Shown piece by piece: positions 1 through 9,138 of a stretch of 64,000 nucleotides of DNA. How positions within the stretch are numbered: the stretch's first letter is position 1; every line of letters starts with the position of its first letter. This DNA comes from Candidatus Acidiferrum typicum (GTDB taxonomy: Bacteria > Acidobacteriota > Terriglobia > Acidiferrales > UBA7541). The DNA lies in contig JAOAPV010000084.1 of the NCBI GenBank assembly GCA_025463055.1, forward strand, positions 1-64,000, read 5' to 3'. A program made the translations under genes and the position numbers. The notes below the pieces were generated by a model, which was not told the DNA's origin, ran no database searches, and saw nothing but the letters and a program-made list of their open reading frames with translations.

Positions 1-1137
1 GTTGCGGTAGAGAGTTTTGTTGTCGTCGGAAAACGTGGTGACGAAGAGGTCCAGTTTGCCATCGCGATTGTAATCGCCGAGGGCGATGCCCATGGAGGCT
101 TGCGCGCGGCCTTCTTCGCTGAGGGCGAAACCGGACGCGTAGCTGACGTCCTCGAAGGTACCGTCTCGGCGATTGCGATAGAGATAGTTGGTGCTGGAAT
201 CATTGGCGACGGCGAGGTCGGGCCAGCCGTCGTCGTCGAGGTCAGCGAAAACTGACGCGAAGCCATAGCGAAGTTGCGGGTCGGAAACGCCCGCGTGAAG
301 GCTGACGTCGGTGAAGGTGCCGTCTCCATTGTTGCGGAAGAGGTGATCGGGCTCGCCGAGAAGGCCGAGTGGACCGCAGAAAACATCCACGCCGCGATAT
401 TGACACGCGCCGGGCGGGACGCCGCCCTTGCCGGCGAGGACAGGATGATCGATGTCGAAGTGCACGTAGCCGGGGACGAAGAGATCGAGGAAACCGTCAC
501 GGTCGTAGTCTCCCCAGGTTGGTCCGGTGGACCAGCCGCCGAGAGCTACGCCGGCTTTTTCCGCGACGTCGGTGAAGGTGCCATCGTGATTATTGTGGTA
601 GAGGCGATTCTTGCCGAAGTTAGAGACGTAGATGTCGGGCCAGCCGTCGTTGTCGTAGTCGGCGATGGCGACGCCGAAGCCCCAGCGCTCGTTGGCGACG
701 CCGGCCTTAGCGGTGACGTCGGTGAAGGTGCCGTCGTGATTGTTGTGGAAGAGAGCGGCGCGCGGTGCGGGTTCGGTGCCTTTCATGGCGGCAACGGTCG
801 AGCCGTTGACGAGGTAGATGTCGAGCCAGCCGTCGTTGTCGTAATCGAGGAGAGCGACGCCGGAGCCGGGTGCATCGAGGATGGTGGATTTTTCTGGGGA
901 GCCGAAGCGGTGATGGAAGCTGGCGAGGCCGGATTGCTTGGTGATGTCTTCGAAGATGACGGGAGCGTCGTCAACGAAGCCGCCCGCGGTAATGGGGCGA
1001 TGGAGCGCGTCGCGAACGGGAGCGTGAGCGCCGCCGGTGGCCATGCCGCGCGAACGAACGGGCGGCGGACTTTGCTGGCTTAGAGCAAGCACGGCACAAG
1101 AGAAAAACACGAGTGCGGTGCCGAGTGAGACCTTCAC
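1..1137 (-). CDS. CRTAC1-family secreted FG-GAP/VCBS repeat protein, partial
   Basis: The gene enters from the left edge, so only its N-terminal 379 residues are visible and the frame stays open to base 1. It starts with GTG at 1137, overlapping the TGA of the upstream gene in a GTGA junction, and encodes a signal peptide (MKVSLGTALVFFSCAVLALS). The mature part is built of FG-GAP/VCBS-type repeats with DYDNDGWLDIY-like calcium-binding loops and 'LFHNNHDGTFTDVT' units, as in CRTAC1 proteins. Such proteins are extracellular beta-propellers of unclear biochemical role. The overlap with the neighbouring paralogue points to translational coupling and a tandem duplication. The C-terminal ASPIC/UnbV domain, if present, lies outside the window. 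Confidence 0.85.
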   Translation of the reverse strand, partial: MKVSLGTALVFFSCAVLALSQQSPPPVRSRGMATGGAHAPVRDALHRPITAGGFVDDAPVIFEDITKQSGLASFHHRFGSPEKSTILDAPGSGVALLDYDNDGWLDIYLVNGSTVAAMKGTEPAPRAALFHNNHDGTFTDVTAKAGVANERWGFGVAIADYDNDGWPDIYVSNFGKNRLYHNNHDGTFTDVAEKAGVALGGWSTGPTWGDYDRDGFLDLFVPGYVHFDIDHPVLAGKGGVPPGACQYRGVDVFCGPLGLLGEPDHLFRNNGDGTFTDVSLHAGVSDPQLRYGFASVFADLDDDGWPDLAVANDSSTNYLYRNRRDGTFEDVSYASGFALSEEGRAQASMGIALGDYNRDGKLDLFVTTFSDDNKTLYRN

Positions 1138-2846
1138 TTGGGGGAAGCTCCCGCGGCGGGCTCGTCGATTTGGAGGATTTGGTCGGCGCGGAGGTTGCTG
1201 AGTTTTTGTTGGAGGCCGCTGGGCCAGCGGATTTCCAGGGATTGCGCTGTGGTTTCCAGGCCGAGACCGAAATGGACGCGTTTGTCGCTGGAGGAAAGAT
1301 AGCTGCCGGTCGTGGTTACGGTGGCGAATTGCGAGCCTTTTGTGGTGGTGAGCTTCACCTCAGCGCCGATGGCGTCGCGATTGGATTTGTGGCCGACGAG
1401 AGTGAGAGTCAGCCAGTGATTTTGCGTGGGGGTTTCATTGTGAAGGATGTGAGCGGGGCCGTCGTTGGTGGAGACGACGACGTCGATGCGGCCGTCATTG
1501 TCGATGTCACCGACGGCGAGGCCGCGGCCGAGCCAGCGCTGCTGGAAGACCGCGCCGGATTGCGCGGAGACATCCACGAAACCGGTGCCGGTGTTGCGGA
1601 GGAGAAGCATCGGCTCCTTGTAGCGGAGGTTGGGATAATTGATCTCGACGGTGTCGAGATCGTGGCCCTGCGCGACGATTAAATCTTTCCAGCCATCATT
1701 GTCGTAATCGAAGAACCGCGCGCCCCAGCCGGAATGCAGCATGGTGATGCGGGCGAGGCCGGTGTTGAAGGTGGAATAGGAAAAACTTGCGTCGCCGTTA
1801 TTTTTGTAAAGAGCGTAACGCTGGTTGGCGAGGTCGGTTACCAGTAGATCGGGCCAGCCGTCATTGTTGTAATCAGCGAAGTCGACGCCCATGCCGGCGT
1901 AGGTGCGGCCGTCGCCGTCGACGGCGACTTGTGAAAGCAGACCGACTTCTTCGAAGGTGCCATCACCTTTATTGCGATAGAGAAATTCGACCATGGAATC
2001 GTTGGCTACGAAGAGGTCGATTTTGCCGCCGTGGTCATAATCGCCGAGAGCGATCCCCAGCCCCTTGCCGGGCTTTGAGAGTCCAATTTTCTGGCTGACT
2101 TCGTTGAAATGACCGTTGCCGTCGTTATGGAAGACGAGCGGGGTGATGGGCTGGAAGATGTCGGGATGGCAGTAGGAACGAAAACCTTCCTTGTGCTCAC
2201 CGCACCAGACGTCATCGAAATCCCATTGCACATAGCGGAGGACGACGAGATCAAGCAGGCCGTCATTGTCCAGGTCGACCCAGGCCGCGCTGGTGGACCA
2301 GCCGCTCCCTGCGACTCCGGCCTTATCGGTGACGTCGGTGAAGGTCCCGTTGCCATTATTGTGATAGAGCTTGTTGCCGCCTAATGCGGTCACGTAAAGG
2401 TCTTCGAAGCCGTCATTGTCGTAATCGCCGACGGCGACCCCCATGCCGTAACCGGCGCCCTGAAGTCCGGCCTTCTCGGTAACATCCTCAAAGGTGCCGT
2501 CCACTTTCTGGTGAAACAGGCGGTTCCAATATTTCGGCCCTGATTTCTCTGGGACGGTGCCCTTTGCGGTGGGGTCAGCAAGAGGGGCGCCATTGACCAA
2601 GAAGACGTCAAGCCTGCCATCGTTGTCGTAGTCAAATAGGGCGACGCCGGCTCCCATAGTTTCCGGGAGGTATTTTCTGGAGGTGTGAGAAGCGAGGTAT
2701 TGGAAATGGACGCCCAGCGAGGATGTTAGGTCCACGAACGATCCGGGTGTGGACACGACATGGTCAGCGGATGGCCCTGAACTTTGTGGCGGAGCCAGCG
2801 CTCCGGCGGTCAGAACGAGGGCGGCCAAACTAAGGGAGATTCGCAT
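1134..2846 (-). CDS. CRTAC1-family protein with C-terminal ASPIC/UnbV domain
   Basis: A 570-residue secreted protein. Residues 1-22 form a signal peptide (MRISLSLAALVLTAGALAPP). Residues about 35-450 carry repeated FG-GAP/VCBS blades with DYDNDG, DYNNDG and DIDNDG loops, typical of integrin-like propellers that bind calcium. Residues about 465-565 match the ASPIC/UnbV domain (NHWLTLTLVG, IGAEVKL, GSYLSSSDKRVHFGLG, EIRWPSG). Family members are widespread in Acidobacteriota and Planctomycetota; the substrate is unknown. The stop overlaps the GTG of the downstream paralogue, so the two form a two-gene unit, divergent from the alpha-mannosidase at 3049. The start has no strong ribosome-binding site, but the signal peptide supports it. 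Confidence 0.9.
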   Translation of the reverse strand: MRISLSLAALVLTAGALAPPQSSGPSADHVVSTPGSFVDLTSSLGVHFQYLASHTSRKYLPETMGAGVALFDYDNDGRLDVFLVNGAPLADPTAKGTVPEKSGPKYWNRLFHQKVDGTFEDVTEKAGLQGAGYGMGVAVGDYDNDGFEDLYVTALGGNKLYHNNGNGTFTDVTDKAGVAGSGWSTSAAWVDLDNDGLLDLVVLRYVQWDFDDVWCGEHKEGFRSYCHPDIFQPITPLVFHNDGNGHFNEVSQKIGLSKPGKGLGIALGDYDHGGKIDLFVANDSMVEFLYRNKGDGTFEEVGLLSQVAVDGDGRTYAGMGVDFADYNNDGWPDLLVTDLANQRYALYKNNGDASFSYSTFNTGLARITMLHSGWGARFFDYDNDGWKDLIVAQGHDLDTVEINYPNLRYKEPMLLLRNTGTGFVDVSAQSGAVFQQRWLGRGLAVGDIDNDGRIDVVVSTNDGPAHILHNETPTQNHWLTLTLVGHKSNRDAIGAEVKLTTTKGSQFATVTTTGSYLSSSDKRVHFGLGLETTAQSLEIRWPSGLQQKLSNLRADQILQIDEPAAGASPK

Positions 2847-3048
2847 GGACCGGACATATTACCGCGAGGGAGGCAAAGCGAAGGAAAGAGTTATCCACCA
2901 TTATCCGCCGCATTTTGTTTTGGTTATGGGGGAATGCAGGAATGACACGAGAGTGCATTGACACGCTCGGAGTATCCCCAAAAATGACATTGAACGAACT
3001 TCTGTTGCGGGCGACGTCTGGTCGCACGCCGCCACTTCCCGGAGCTTT

Positions 3049-6000
3049 ATGAGACCGACAGTGTTCCTTGTCACAGCGTTGTTGTGTTCGCCTAGTAGCT
3101 TTGCTGACGCGAAAACCGATGCCGATCCATATAAACCCGTGTTGGACCGGCTCGAGTCGCTGACCATCTTGGCCCAGCCGGAATGGCGCTATCACGCGGA
3201 TATTCCCCATCCCGAGGACCGCGAATTGAACGACGGGGACTGGCCAACGGTGAAGACTCGAGAGGTGTGGAAAACGGGAACGCGAGTGCTGCGACGTTGG
3301 GTGGAGGTTCCGGAAAAGATCAACGGGTACGGGACACTGGGCGCCAAAGTAAGCCTGGCGCTTTATTTCGGAAGCGATGAACGGCTGCTGATCACGGTGT
3401 TTTCCAACGGATCTCTGGTTGCGCGGGGCGATGATGATACGCAGCAGCCGATTCCGCTGACGAACAGCGCGCAACCGGGTCAGAAGTTCCTGATCGCGGT
3501 GCGTCTCGATTGTCCCGAGGTGAATACGCAGATTTACGAAAGCCAGTTGCGCATCGAACCGAACGCGTCGCGACCTGATCCAGAAACGATTCGAACGGAG
3601 ATTCGCTCCGTGAGGCCGCTCATCGCAGCGTTTCCGGAAGGAAGAGCGGAGCGTGAAGGCGCGGTGGATGCCGCCGTGAAGGCTATTGATTTTGCAGCGC
3701 TCGATAAAGGAGATCAGGGGGCGTTTGACGCGTCGCTGAGGAACGCACAATCAAAGCTGGAACCGCTCAGGCCATGGCTGCAGAAATACGCTATTCAAGC
3801 GGTGGGAAATTCGCATATTGATATGGCATGGCTATGGCCGTGGACGGAAACGGTCGAGGTTGTGCGCAATACTTTCCGCACGGCGCTGGACCTGATGCGG
3901 GAGTATCCGGATTTCCGGTTCGCGATGTCATCGGCGCGGACCTATTCGTGGATGGAAGAGAAATATCCGGACCTTTTCAAAGAGATCAAACAACGAGTTC
4001 AGGAGGGGCGGTGGGAGATTGTCGGCGGGATGTGGGTGGAGCCGGACTTGAACATGCCTGGAGGGGAGTCGTTGGTGCGGCAAATCCTCACGGGAAAACG
4101 ATATTTCCAGCAAAAGTTTGGTGTTGATGTGAAGATTGGCTGGAATCCGGATTCTTTCGGCTATAGCTGGCAGCTTCCACAAATCTACAAGAAATCCGGG
4201 ATCGATTACTTCGTTACGCAAAAACTCTACTGGAACGACACAACAAAATTTCCCCACAAGCTTTTCTGGTGGGAAGCGCCCGACGGCAGTCGACTGCTGG
4301 CGTACATTCCACACGACTACGCCAACGACACCGATCCGGTGAAGATGGCGACGGACTTGGCCGCGTTTGCGCCGGCGATGTATGTGAGCGATCCAGCCGG
4401 AGGCCGCGAGATGATGTATCTTTATGGCGTTGGAGACCACGGCGGCGGTCCTACGCGTTCGATGCTAGACACCGCGAAGCGCTGGATGACAAGCGATGCT
4501 GTTTACCCACAATTGCGCTTTGGCACGGCGCGCGGCTTCTTTGATGATCTTCAGAAGTCATCCGCAAACCTGAACATCCCAACGTGGCGCAACGAAATCT
4601 ATTTTGAATACCATCGCGGCGTGATGACCACGCAAGCGGAGACTAAACGGCGCATTCGTAAGGCAGAAGAGCTTTTGCTGAACGCAGAGAAATTTTCCGC
4701 GATCTCTAGTCTGTATGGGCGCAGCTATCCTGCGGAAGAGTTCGACGGCGCATGGAAGGATCTGCTGTTCGACGACTTTCACGATATTTTCCCCGGCTCG
4801 GGCATTGCGGTGAACTATCTCGATGCGAAACGCAACCTGGAAAACGTGGAGCGCACCGGCAATGAGATTCTCGGCGGCTCACTGAGAGAAATCGCTGCGC
4901 GAATCAACACCTCGGGCCCCGGAGTGCCGGTCGTCGCTTTCAATTCTCTCTCATGGCCTCGGCGAGAGGTCACTGAGATTACGGTCCAACTCCCTGCCCC
5001 AACGCGACAGATTGAAGTCGTGGACGGATCCGGCAAACCGGTGCCCTCGCAATTGCTCTCGATGGACGCAGCGACGAACCGCGCGCTTCTACTGGCGCAG
5101 GTGAGCGTGCCATCGCTAGGCTACAAGACTTATTACGTTCGCCCAGCGGTGAAAGCGGCGGCCGCTTCCTCCGGCGTTATGCGCGGCTCGGTTGATACGT
5201 TGGAAAATGAAAGAGTGCGCGTAAAAGTGGACACAAGAACCGGGTGCATCACGAGCCTTTTTGACAAACAGAGCAACTCTGAAACGTTGGCGCCTGCAGA
5301 GACGGACACGGGCGGCCCAAAAGATTCTATTTGCGGCAACCTACTGCAAGCGTTTCGAGACAAACCGAAAGATTTTGACGCGTGGAATATAGACGCCGAT
5401 TTTGAGAAGGAACACTGGGATTTGACCACGGCGGATGAAGTCGGTCTGTTGGAGAGCGGGCCGCTACGAGGCATCATTCGCGTCAAGAAGCATTTTCAGA
5501 ATTCAACCTTCGTGCAAGACATCATCGTCACAGCGGGAAGTGCGCGCGTGGACGTTCGGATGAATGCGGACTGGCATGAGAAACACATTCTGCTCAAAGT
5601 GGCATTTCCGGTGAAGGCACGCAGCGACACAGCCACTTTCGAGATTCCGTACGGCACGATCGAACGCCCCACGACGCGCAACACCCCGGCGGAGCAAGCG
5701 CAATTTGAGGTCCCGGCGTTGCAGTGGGCGGACCTTTCCGATGCGCAGCATGGTTTCAGCCTGCTGAACGACTGCAAGTACGGCTATGACGCAAGGGGAA
5801 ACGTGCTGCGTTTATCGCTGTTGCGATCACCGGAATGGCCCGATCCGCACGCTGACGAGGGAAAGCACGAATTTACGTACTCGCTTTTCCCGCATCCGGG
5901 CACCTGGCGCGAAGCGCAAACGGTTCGGCGGGGATATGAGCTGAATTATCCGCTGCTTTCGCGGCAAGCCGAAAGGCACCAAGGGCTTCTGAAGGATGAG

Positions 6001-6279
6001 TTTTCCTTTCTGAAAGTGAGTGCGGAAAACATTGTGGTTACGGCGGTGAAGAAGGCGGAGGACGATGGTGGGTTGATAGTGCGCTTCTACGAATGGGCCG
6101 GAACGGCCGCCGATGTGAAGCTACAACTGCCCGCGGGAGCGGAAGCGGCGGCGGAAACGGACCTGATGGAGAGAAAGATTGCTGATCTACCTGTCGAACC
6201 AGGAAGCGCGTTAATTGCGACAAAGCCTTATGAGATTAAAACAGTGCGCTTTCAGTTCGCTGCGAGGCCGGCGCATTAG
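3049..6279 (+). CDS. secreted alpha-mannosidase, glycoside hydrolase family 38
   Basis: A 1076-residue enzyme predicted to hydrolyse alpha-mannosides in the periplasm or outside the cell. The start (GGAG, 4 nt, ATG) gives a signal peptide of about 20 residues. GH38 hallmarks are visible: the zinc-binding HxD at His256/Asp258 (GNSHIDMAW), the nucleophile region WNPDSFGY with Asp368, the DYFVTQKLYWN segment, and a further conserved His near 578 (DDFHDIFPGSG). The C-terminal half is the beta-rich domain usual for the family. Length is normal. The N-terminal 250 residues are a beta-sandwich-like extension seen in long GH38 enzymes. It stands alone on the plus strand, divergent from the CRTAC1 pair, so host-glycan or plant/fungal mannan scavenging is an inference. 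Confidence 0.92.
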   Translation: MRPTVFLVTALLCSPSSFADAKTDADPYKPVLDRLESLTILAQPEWRYHADIPHPEDRELNDGDWPTVKTREVWKTGTRVLRRWVEVPEKINGYGTLGAKVSLALYFGSDERLLITVFSNGSLVARGDDDTQQPIPLTNSAQPGQKFLIAVRLDCPEVNTQIYESQLRIEPNASRPDPETIRTEIRSVRPLIAAFPEGRAEREGAVDAAVKAIDFAALDKGDQGAFDASLRNAQSKLEPLRPWLQKYAIQAVGNSHIDMAWLWPWTETVEVVRNTFRTALDLMREYPDFRFAMSSARTYSWMEEKYPDLFKEIKQRVQEGRWEIVGGMWVEPDLNMPGGESLVRQILTGKRYFQQKFGVDVKIGWNPDSFGYSWQLPQIYKKSGIDYFVTQKLYWNDTTKFPHKLFWWEAPDGSRLLAYIPHDYANDTDPVKMATDLAAFAPAMYVSDPAGGREMMYLYGVGDHGGGPTRSMLDTAKRWMTSDAVYPQLRFGTARGFFDDLQKSSANLNIPTWRNEIYFEYHRGVMTTQAETKRRIRKAEELLLNAEKFSAISSLYGRSYPAEEFDGAWKDLLFDDFHDIFPGSGIAVNYLDAKRNLENVERTGNEILGGSLREIAARINTSGPGVPVVAFNSLSWPRREVTEITVQLPAPTRQIEVVDGSGKPVPSQLLSMDAATNRALLLAQVSVPSLGYKTYYVRPAVKAAAASSGVMRGSVDTLENERVRVKVDTRTGCITSLFDKQSNSETLAPAETDTGGPKDSICGNLLQAFRDKPKDFDAWNIDADFEKEHWDLTTADEVGLLESGPLRGIIRVKKHFQNSTFVQDIIVTAGSARVDVRMNADWHEKHILLKVAFPVKARSDTATFEIPYGTIERPTTRNTPAEQAQFEVPALQWADLSDAQHGFSLLNDCKYGYDARGNVLRLSLLRSPEWPDPHADEGKHEFTYSLFPHPGTWREAQTVRRGYELNYPLLSRQAERHQGLLKDEFSFLKVSAENIVVTAVKKAEDDGGLIVRFYEWAGTAADVKLQLPAGAEAAAETDLMERKIADLPVEPGSALIATKPYEIKTVRFQFAARPAH

Positions 6280-6759
6280 CACACTAGGGATTCCATCGGC
6301 GCCGTAAAATTACAACTAGTTACCTCTGGATGCTGCACCGTCACGGCAGCGGTCGCCAGAGATTACCCTGAGAACTTTAGCCTAGTGCGCCTGCCCGAAA
6401 GGCACCCTGCAAGGTTTCCATACATTCCATACAGTGCTCCTGCTTTGCAAACACATTCACCCGTTCTATTAACCCCATCCTTCACTTAGATTTTTCAATG
6501 TTTTCAACAATTTCGGGGAATCCGCTTCTCGCTCGAAGTACCCCCCGACAACACAATTGCATAGGGTTTTGGCACAGTTACGGCACAGCTCGACTTCCGA
6601 GCTTATAATAGGTTGTGAGACACAACCAGTAATAATTATCTTCGGCTTCCTTCACCCGAGCTCCTTGGTTGGCACCACCAAGTCTAGGAGCCCGTCATAT
6701 TTATGGAGTCATCACACCAGCAACCGAGTTGAGAGCCTGAATTTCTATTTGAGTCGCAT
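6280..6759. other. gene-free stretch after the mannosidase
   Basis: About 480 bases with no convincing reading frame. It contains a perfect 7-bp inverted repeat with a 3-base spacer at 6611-6627 (GGTTGTG aga CACAACC) and a chance-level sigma-54-like GG-N10-GC element at 6570-6585. Base composition is less GC-rich than the flanking genes. No terminator hairpin with a T-run was seen. Confidence 0.5.
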
Positions 6760-7215
6760 CTACGCGGCCCTTGCTTTGTAGGCATATAACACTGCCAGCA
6801 GCAGTGGAGCGAGAACGAATCCCCAGAACGGAATTGCAAACCCCAGTACGACTGGCGCCAATATCGAGGCCCATATGGGAACTTTGGCAACGCGGCGCAT
6901 GATGTAGGGCTGGAGCAACAGGCCGTCCACGACTACGATTACTGCGTACAGGATCAGGACGTAGAGGGGATGTTCCCAGTCTTGCCAGCGGAGCAATGCC
7001 GCCAGCACCGGGCCGACCAGACTGAGTACTGGTCCGAGGTGCGGCACGATTTGCAGGGCGGCAGCAAGCGCTGCCCACAGCGGAGCCCATGGCACTTTGA
7101 GGATCCAAAGACCTAGCAGCCACAGTAGTGCGACCGCGATCGAATCCTGCACTTGTGCGACCGCCCAGTTCTTCAGGGCAAAACCGGTGACACGAATGTG
7201 CTCTCGGGGGTCCAT
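6760..7215 (-). pseudogene. truncated AI-2E family (PerM/YdiK-like) transporter, C-terminal half
   Basis: The 151-residue frame is strongly hydrophobic and matches the C-terminal half of AI-2E/PerM-type membrane proteins: an amphipathic start, then helices including [20 protein letters not shown], and the characteristic [20 protein letters not shown] followed by two more membrane helices. Full-length members have roughly 340-370 residues with an N-terminal four-helix part that is missing here. The ATG at 7215 has no ribosome-binding site and the frame upstream is closed, so it is probably a decayed gene. A functional half-transporter cannot be excluded. Confidence 0.65.
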
Positions 7216-7617
7216 CGGTGGCCGCAGTCTATTTGTTGTTCTCGGTAAACATTACCTGCCGGTTCCGTCCTCAGCAATAGAGCGCAAACAGTTGATGAGA
7301 CTTTCGCTCCCGGCATTGGCGACCCAGACCCACGGTGGCCTAGGTCCGGACCGATCGTTAGTTCGTGATCGCCAAAATTCCTCGTCGCCTTTCCTGCCGC
7401 AGTGCTAACTGACGATAGATCCCGATAACACTCACAATGCCGGATCAGGTCACTTCGTGGATTGTCGGCAAGTCGGAAGTTAACCGTGGCGCACCGGGCT
7501 TCAGTGTGGCTCGTGAGTCTTGAGAGGGTTTTGTTACACGCTCTTATCAGAATCCTCATCGCATTCGCGCCACCATCCAGGTCGCGCCCGGAGGGGAACC
7601 AACGGGACCGCTGAGCT
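7216..7617. other. gap at the 3' end of the polysaccharide locus
   Basis: About 400 bases between the rfbD stop and the truncated transporter. Reading frames here are short and give no recognisable protein. No clear rho-independent terminator for the long polysaccharide operon could be identified. Confidence 0.4.
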
Positions 7618-8556
7618 TCACCGAGTGGAAGCAGAAAAGCATCTTTGCACTTGAATGCGCCAGTCCGGAAGTGTGGCGCCGAATTGCTGGAGCAGGTGCG
7701 CGTTCGAGAGGACCGAATAGGCGGGACGACGCGTTGGCGAGCGGAACTCCCCTGTTGAAATTGGCAGGACACGGCGCGCAATTATGGGGCGCGCATTTGT
7801 TGCTGAAGTGAGCCATGGCAAGTCCTTGGGCGCGCGGGACGCTTCTTTGAGAATGGCTTTTGCGAATTCGTACCATGTGGTCTGGCCCGCAGCGGTCATG
7901 TGGTAAGTCCCAGCTAACCGCTGAAAAGCAAGTTCGCTATTGGGTGCGGCAACAATTCCGTCCACAATTTTTGTGGTGGCTTCAGCTAAGTCAAAGGCGC
8001 AGGTCGGAGCGCCGGCTTGATCAGCAACAATTTTCAATTCTTCGCGCTCAGTGGCCAGCCGCAAGATTGTTCGGAGGAAGTTTTTGCCATGCGTGGCATA
8101 GACCCAGGACGTGCGAAATATCAGGTGGGACACGCCGGAATTGCGAATGGCCTCTTCCCCGGCGAGTTTCGTCCGGCCATAGGAGTTGATTGGGTTCGGG
8201 GAATCCGTCTCAAGGTACGGCGATGTCTTTGAACCATCGAAGACATAGTCCGTCGAAAAATGGACGAGCAGGGCGCCGAGCTTTTTCGCTTCAAGAGCAA
8301 GCAGTCGAGGTGCTTCGGCGTTGACGATCGAGGCAGCGGCTTCGTCGGTTTCGGCGGCGTCAACGGCGGTATAGGCCGCTGCGTTGACCACCACCTGCGG
8401 CTTTGCATTCCGCATGATTTCTCGAATTTTCTCGGGCTCGCGAAGATCTAGCTCGTTTCGCTCCGGAGCGATCACTTCGCCGAGCTTTGGCAGCAAACGA
8501 CTGAGCTCAGAACCTAATTGGCCGGTCCTCCCGGTCAGCAAGATCGTGGGTTTCAT
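7618..8556 (-). CDS. rfbD: dTDP-4-dehydrorhamnose reductase
   Basis: This 312-residue short-chain reductase catalyses the last step of dTDP-L-rhamnose synthesis, reducing dTDP-4-keto-L-rhamnose with NAD(P)H. Seen directly: the nucleotide-binding motif GRTGQLGSEL at residues 7-16, the DYVFDG signature (STDYVFDGSK), the catalytic YGRTK (YxxxK), and the RTSWVY segment typical of RfbD/RmlD. The ATG overlaps the rfbC stop by 4 bases, so translation is coupled. It is the last gene of the long minus-strand polysaccharide locus. The C-terminal 25 residues (after about 285) are less family-like. Confidence 0.95.
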   Translation of the reverse strand: MKPTILLTGRTGQLGSELSRLLPKLGEVIAPERNELDLREPEKIREIMRNAKPQVVVNAAAYTAVDAAETDEAAASIVNAEAPRLLALEAKKLGALLVHFSTDYVFDGSKTSPYLETDSPNPINSYGRTKLAGEEAIRNSGVSHLIFRTSWVYATHGKNFLRTILRLATEREELKIVADQAGAPTCAFDLAEATTKIVDGIVAAPNSELAFQRLAGTYHMTAAGQTTWYEFAKAILKEASRAPKDLPWLTSATNARPIIARRVLPISTGEFRSPTRRPAYSVLSNAHLLQQFGATLPDWRIQVQRCFSASTR

Positions 8557-9113
8557 TTCGGCGCGTATCGCGGCAGAAACTGCTTTTGGACGTCAGCGAG
8601 TTTCGGATTGTTTGCGTCTCTTTGCGAGAGTTCCGGACTAGCGGAGCCCCAATCGATGGCAAGAGCTGGATCGTTCCAGAGAATGCCATATTCGTCGGAC
8701 GGGGCGTAGTAATCGCTGCATTTGTAGAGAAACTGAACGGTTTCCGTAACAGCCAGAAAGCCGTGGGCAAAACCGACGGGAATATAAAGCAAATTTTGTT
8801 GCTCGGCGGAGAGGCGGACACCTGTCCACTTGCCAAAAAAGGGCGAGCCCACACGAATATCGACTGCAACATCCATGGCTTCGCCTTCGATAACGCGACA
8901 AAGCTTGGCTTGTGCGTGTAGCAACTGATAGTGAAGGCCGCGAAGGGTTCCGCGGAAAGAGGTGGAGTGATTGTCTTGAAGGAAGGTGTCTTTGATGCCG
9001 AGGTCTACAAATTTGGCGTGGTTGTAAATTTCAAGAAAAGAGCCGCGAGAGTCACGATGGACCACGGGACGCAGCTCATAAACACCTGGCAGGGACGTTT
9101 CGAATCGCTGCAT
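8553..9113 (-). CDS. rfbC: dTDP-4-dehydrorhamnose 3,5-epimerase
   Basis: A 186-residue cupin-fold epimerase that converts dTDP-4-keto-6-deoxyglucose to dTDP-4-keto-L-rhamnose. Family features are clear: the DSRGSFLEIYN start region, FLQDNHSTSFRGTLRGLHYQ with the catalytic His, the IPVGFAHGF segment, and YKCSDYYAPSDEYGILWNDP with the conserved Tyr and WNDP motif. Length matches RmlC/RfbC. It overlaps rfbD by 4 bases and follows rfbB after 25 bases, giving the compact order rfbA-rfbB-rfbC-rfbD. Confidence 0.96.
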   Translation of the reverse strand: MQRFETSLPGVYELRPVVHRDSRGSFLEIYNHAKFVDLGIKDTFLQDNHSTSFRGTLRGLHYQLLHAQAKLCRVIEGEAMDVAVDIRVGSPFFGKWTGVRLSAEQQNLLYIPVGFAHGFLAVTETVQFLYKCSDYYAPSDEYGILWNDPALAIDWGSASPELSQRDANNPKLADVQKQFLPRYAPK

Positions 9114-9138
9114 TCGATGAAATAGTACGCATGTTGGT

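Noticed and set aside
274-1083. Long plus-strand frame opposite the left-edge gene
   Set aside because: It is the reverse-strand shadow of the CRTAC1 repeats; its valine/glycine/aspartate-rich repeats are the complement of the DxDNDG coding pattern.
1-2700. Repeated DNA that looks like a direct-repeat array
   Set aside because: The repeats are coding repeats of VCBS/FG-GAP propeller blades and vary in length and sequence; no spacers or CRISPR structure.
2830-3750. 306-residue minus-strand frame over the mannosidase start
   Set aside because: It runs opposite to the GH38 signal peptide and N-terminus and has no family resemblance; composition is arginine-rich, as in shadows.
6570-6585. Sigma-54-like GG-N10-GC element
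   Set aside because: No gene follows on that strand, and single occurrences of this motif are expected by chance.
7173-7781. 202-residue minus-strand frame between the transporter fragment and rfbD
   Set aside because: Overlaps the rfbD 3' end in another frame and has a low-complexity, stop-avoiding character without homology.
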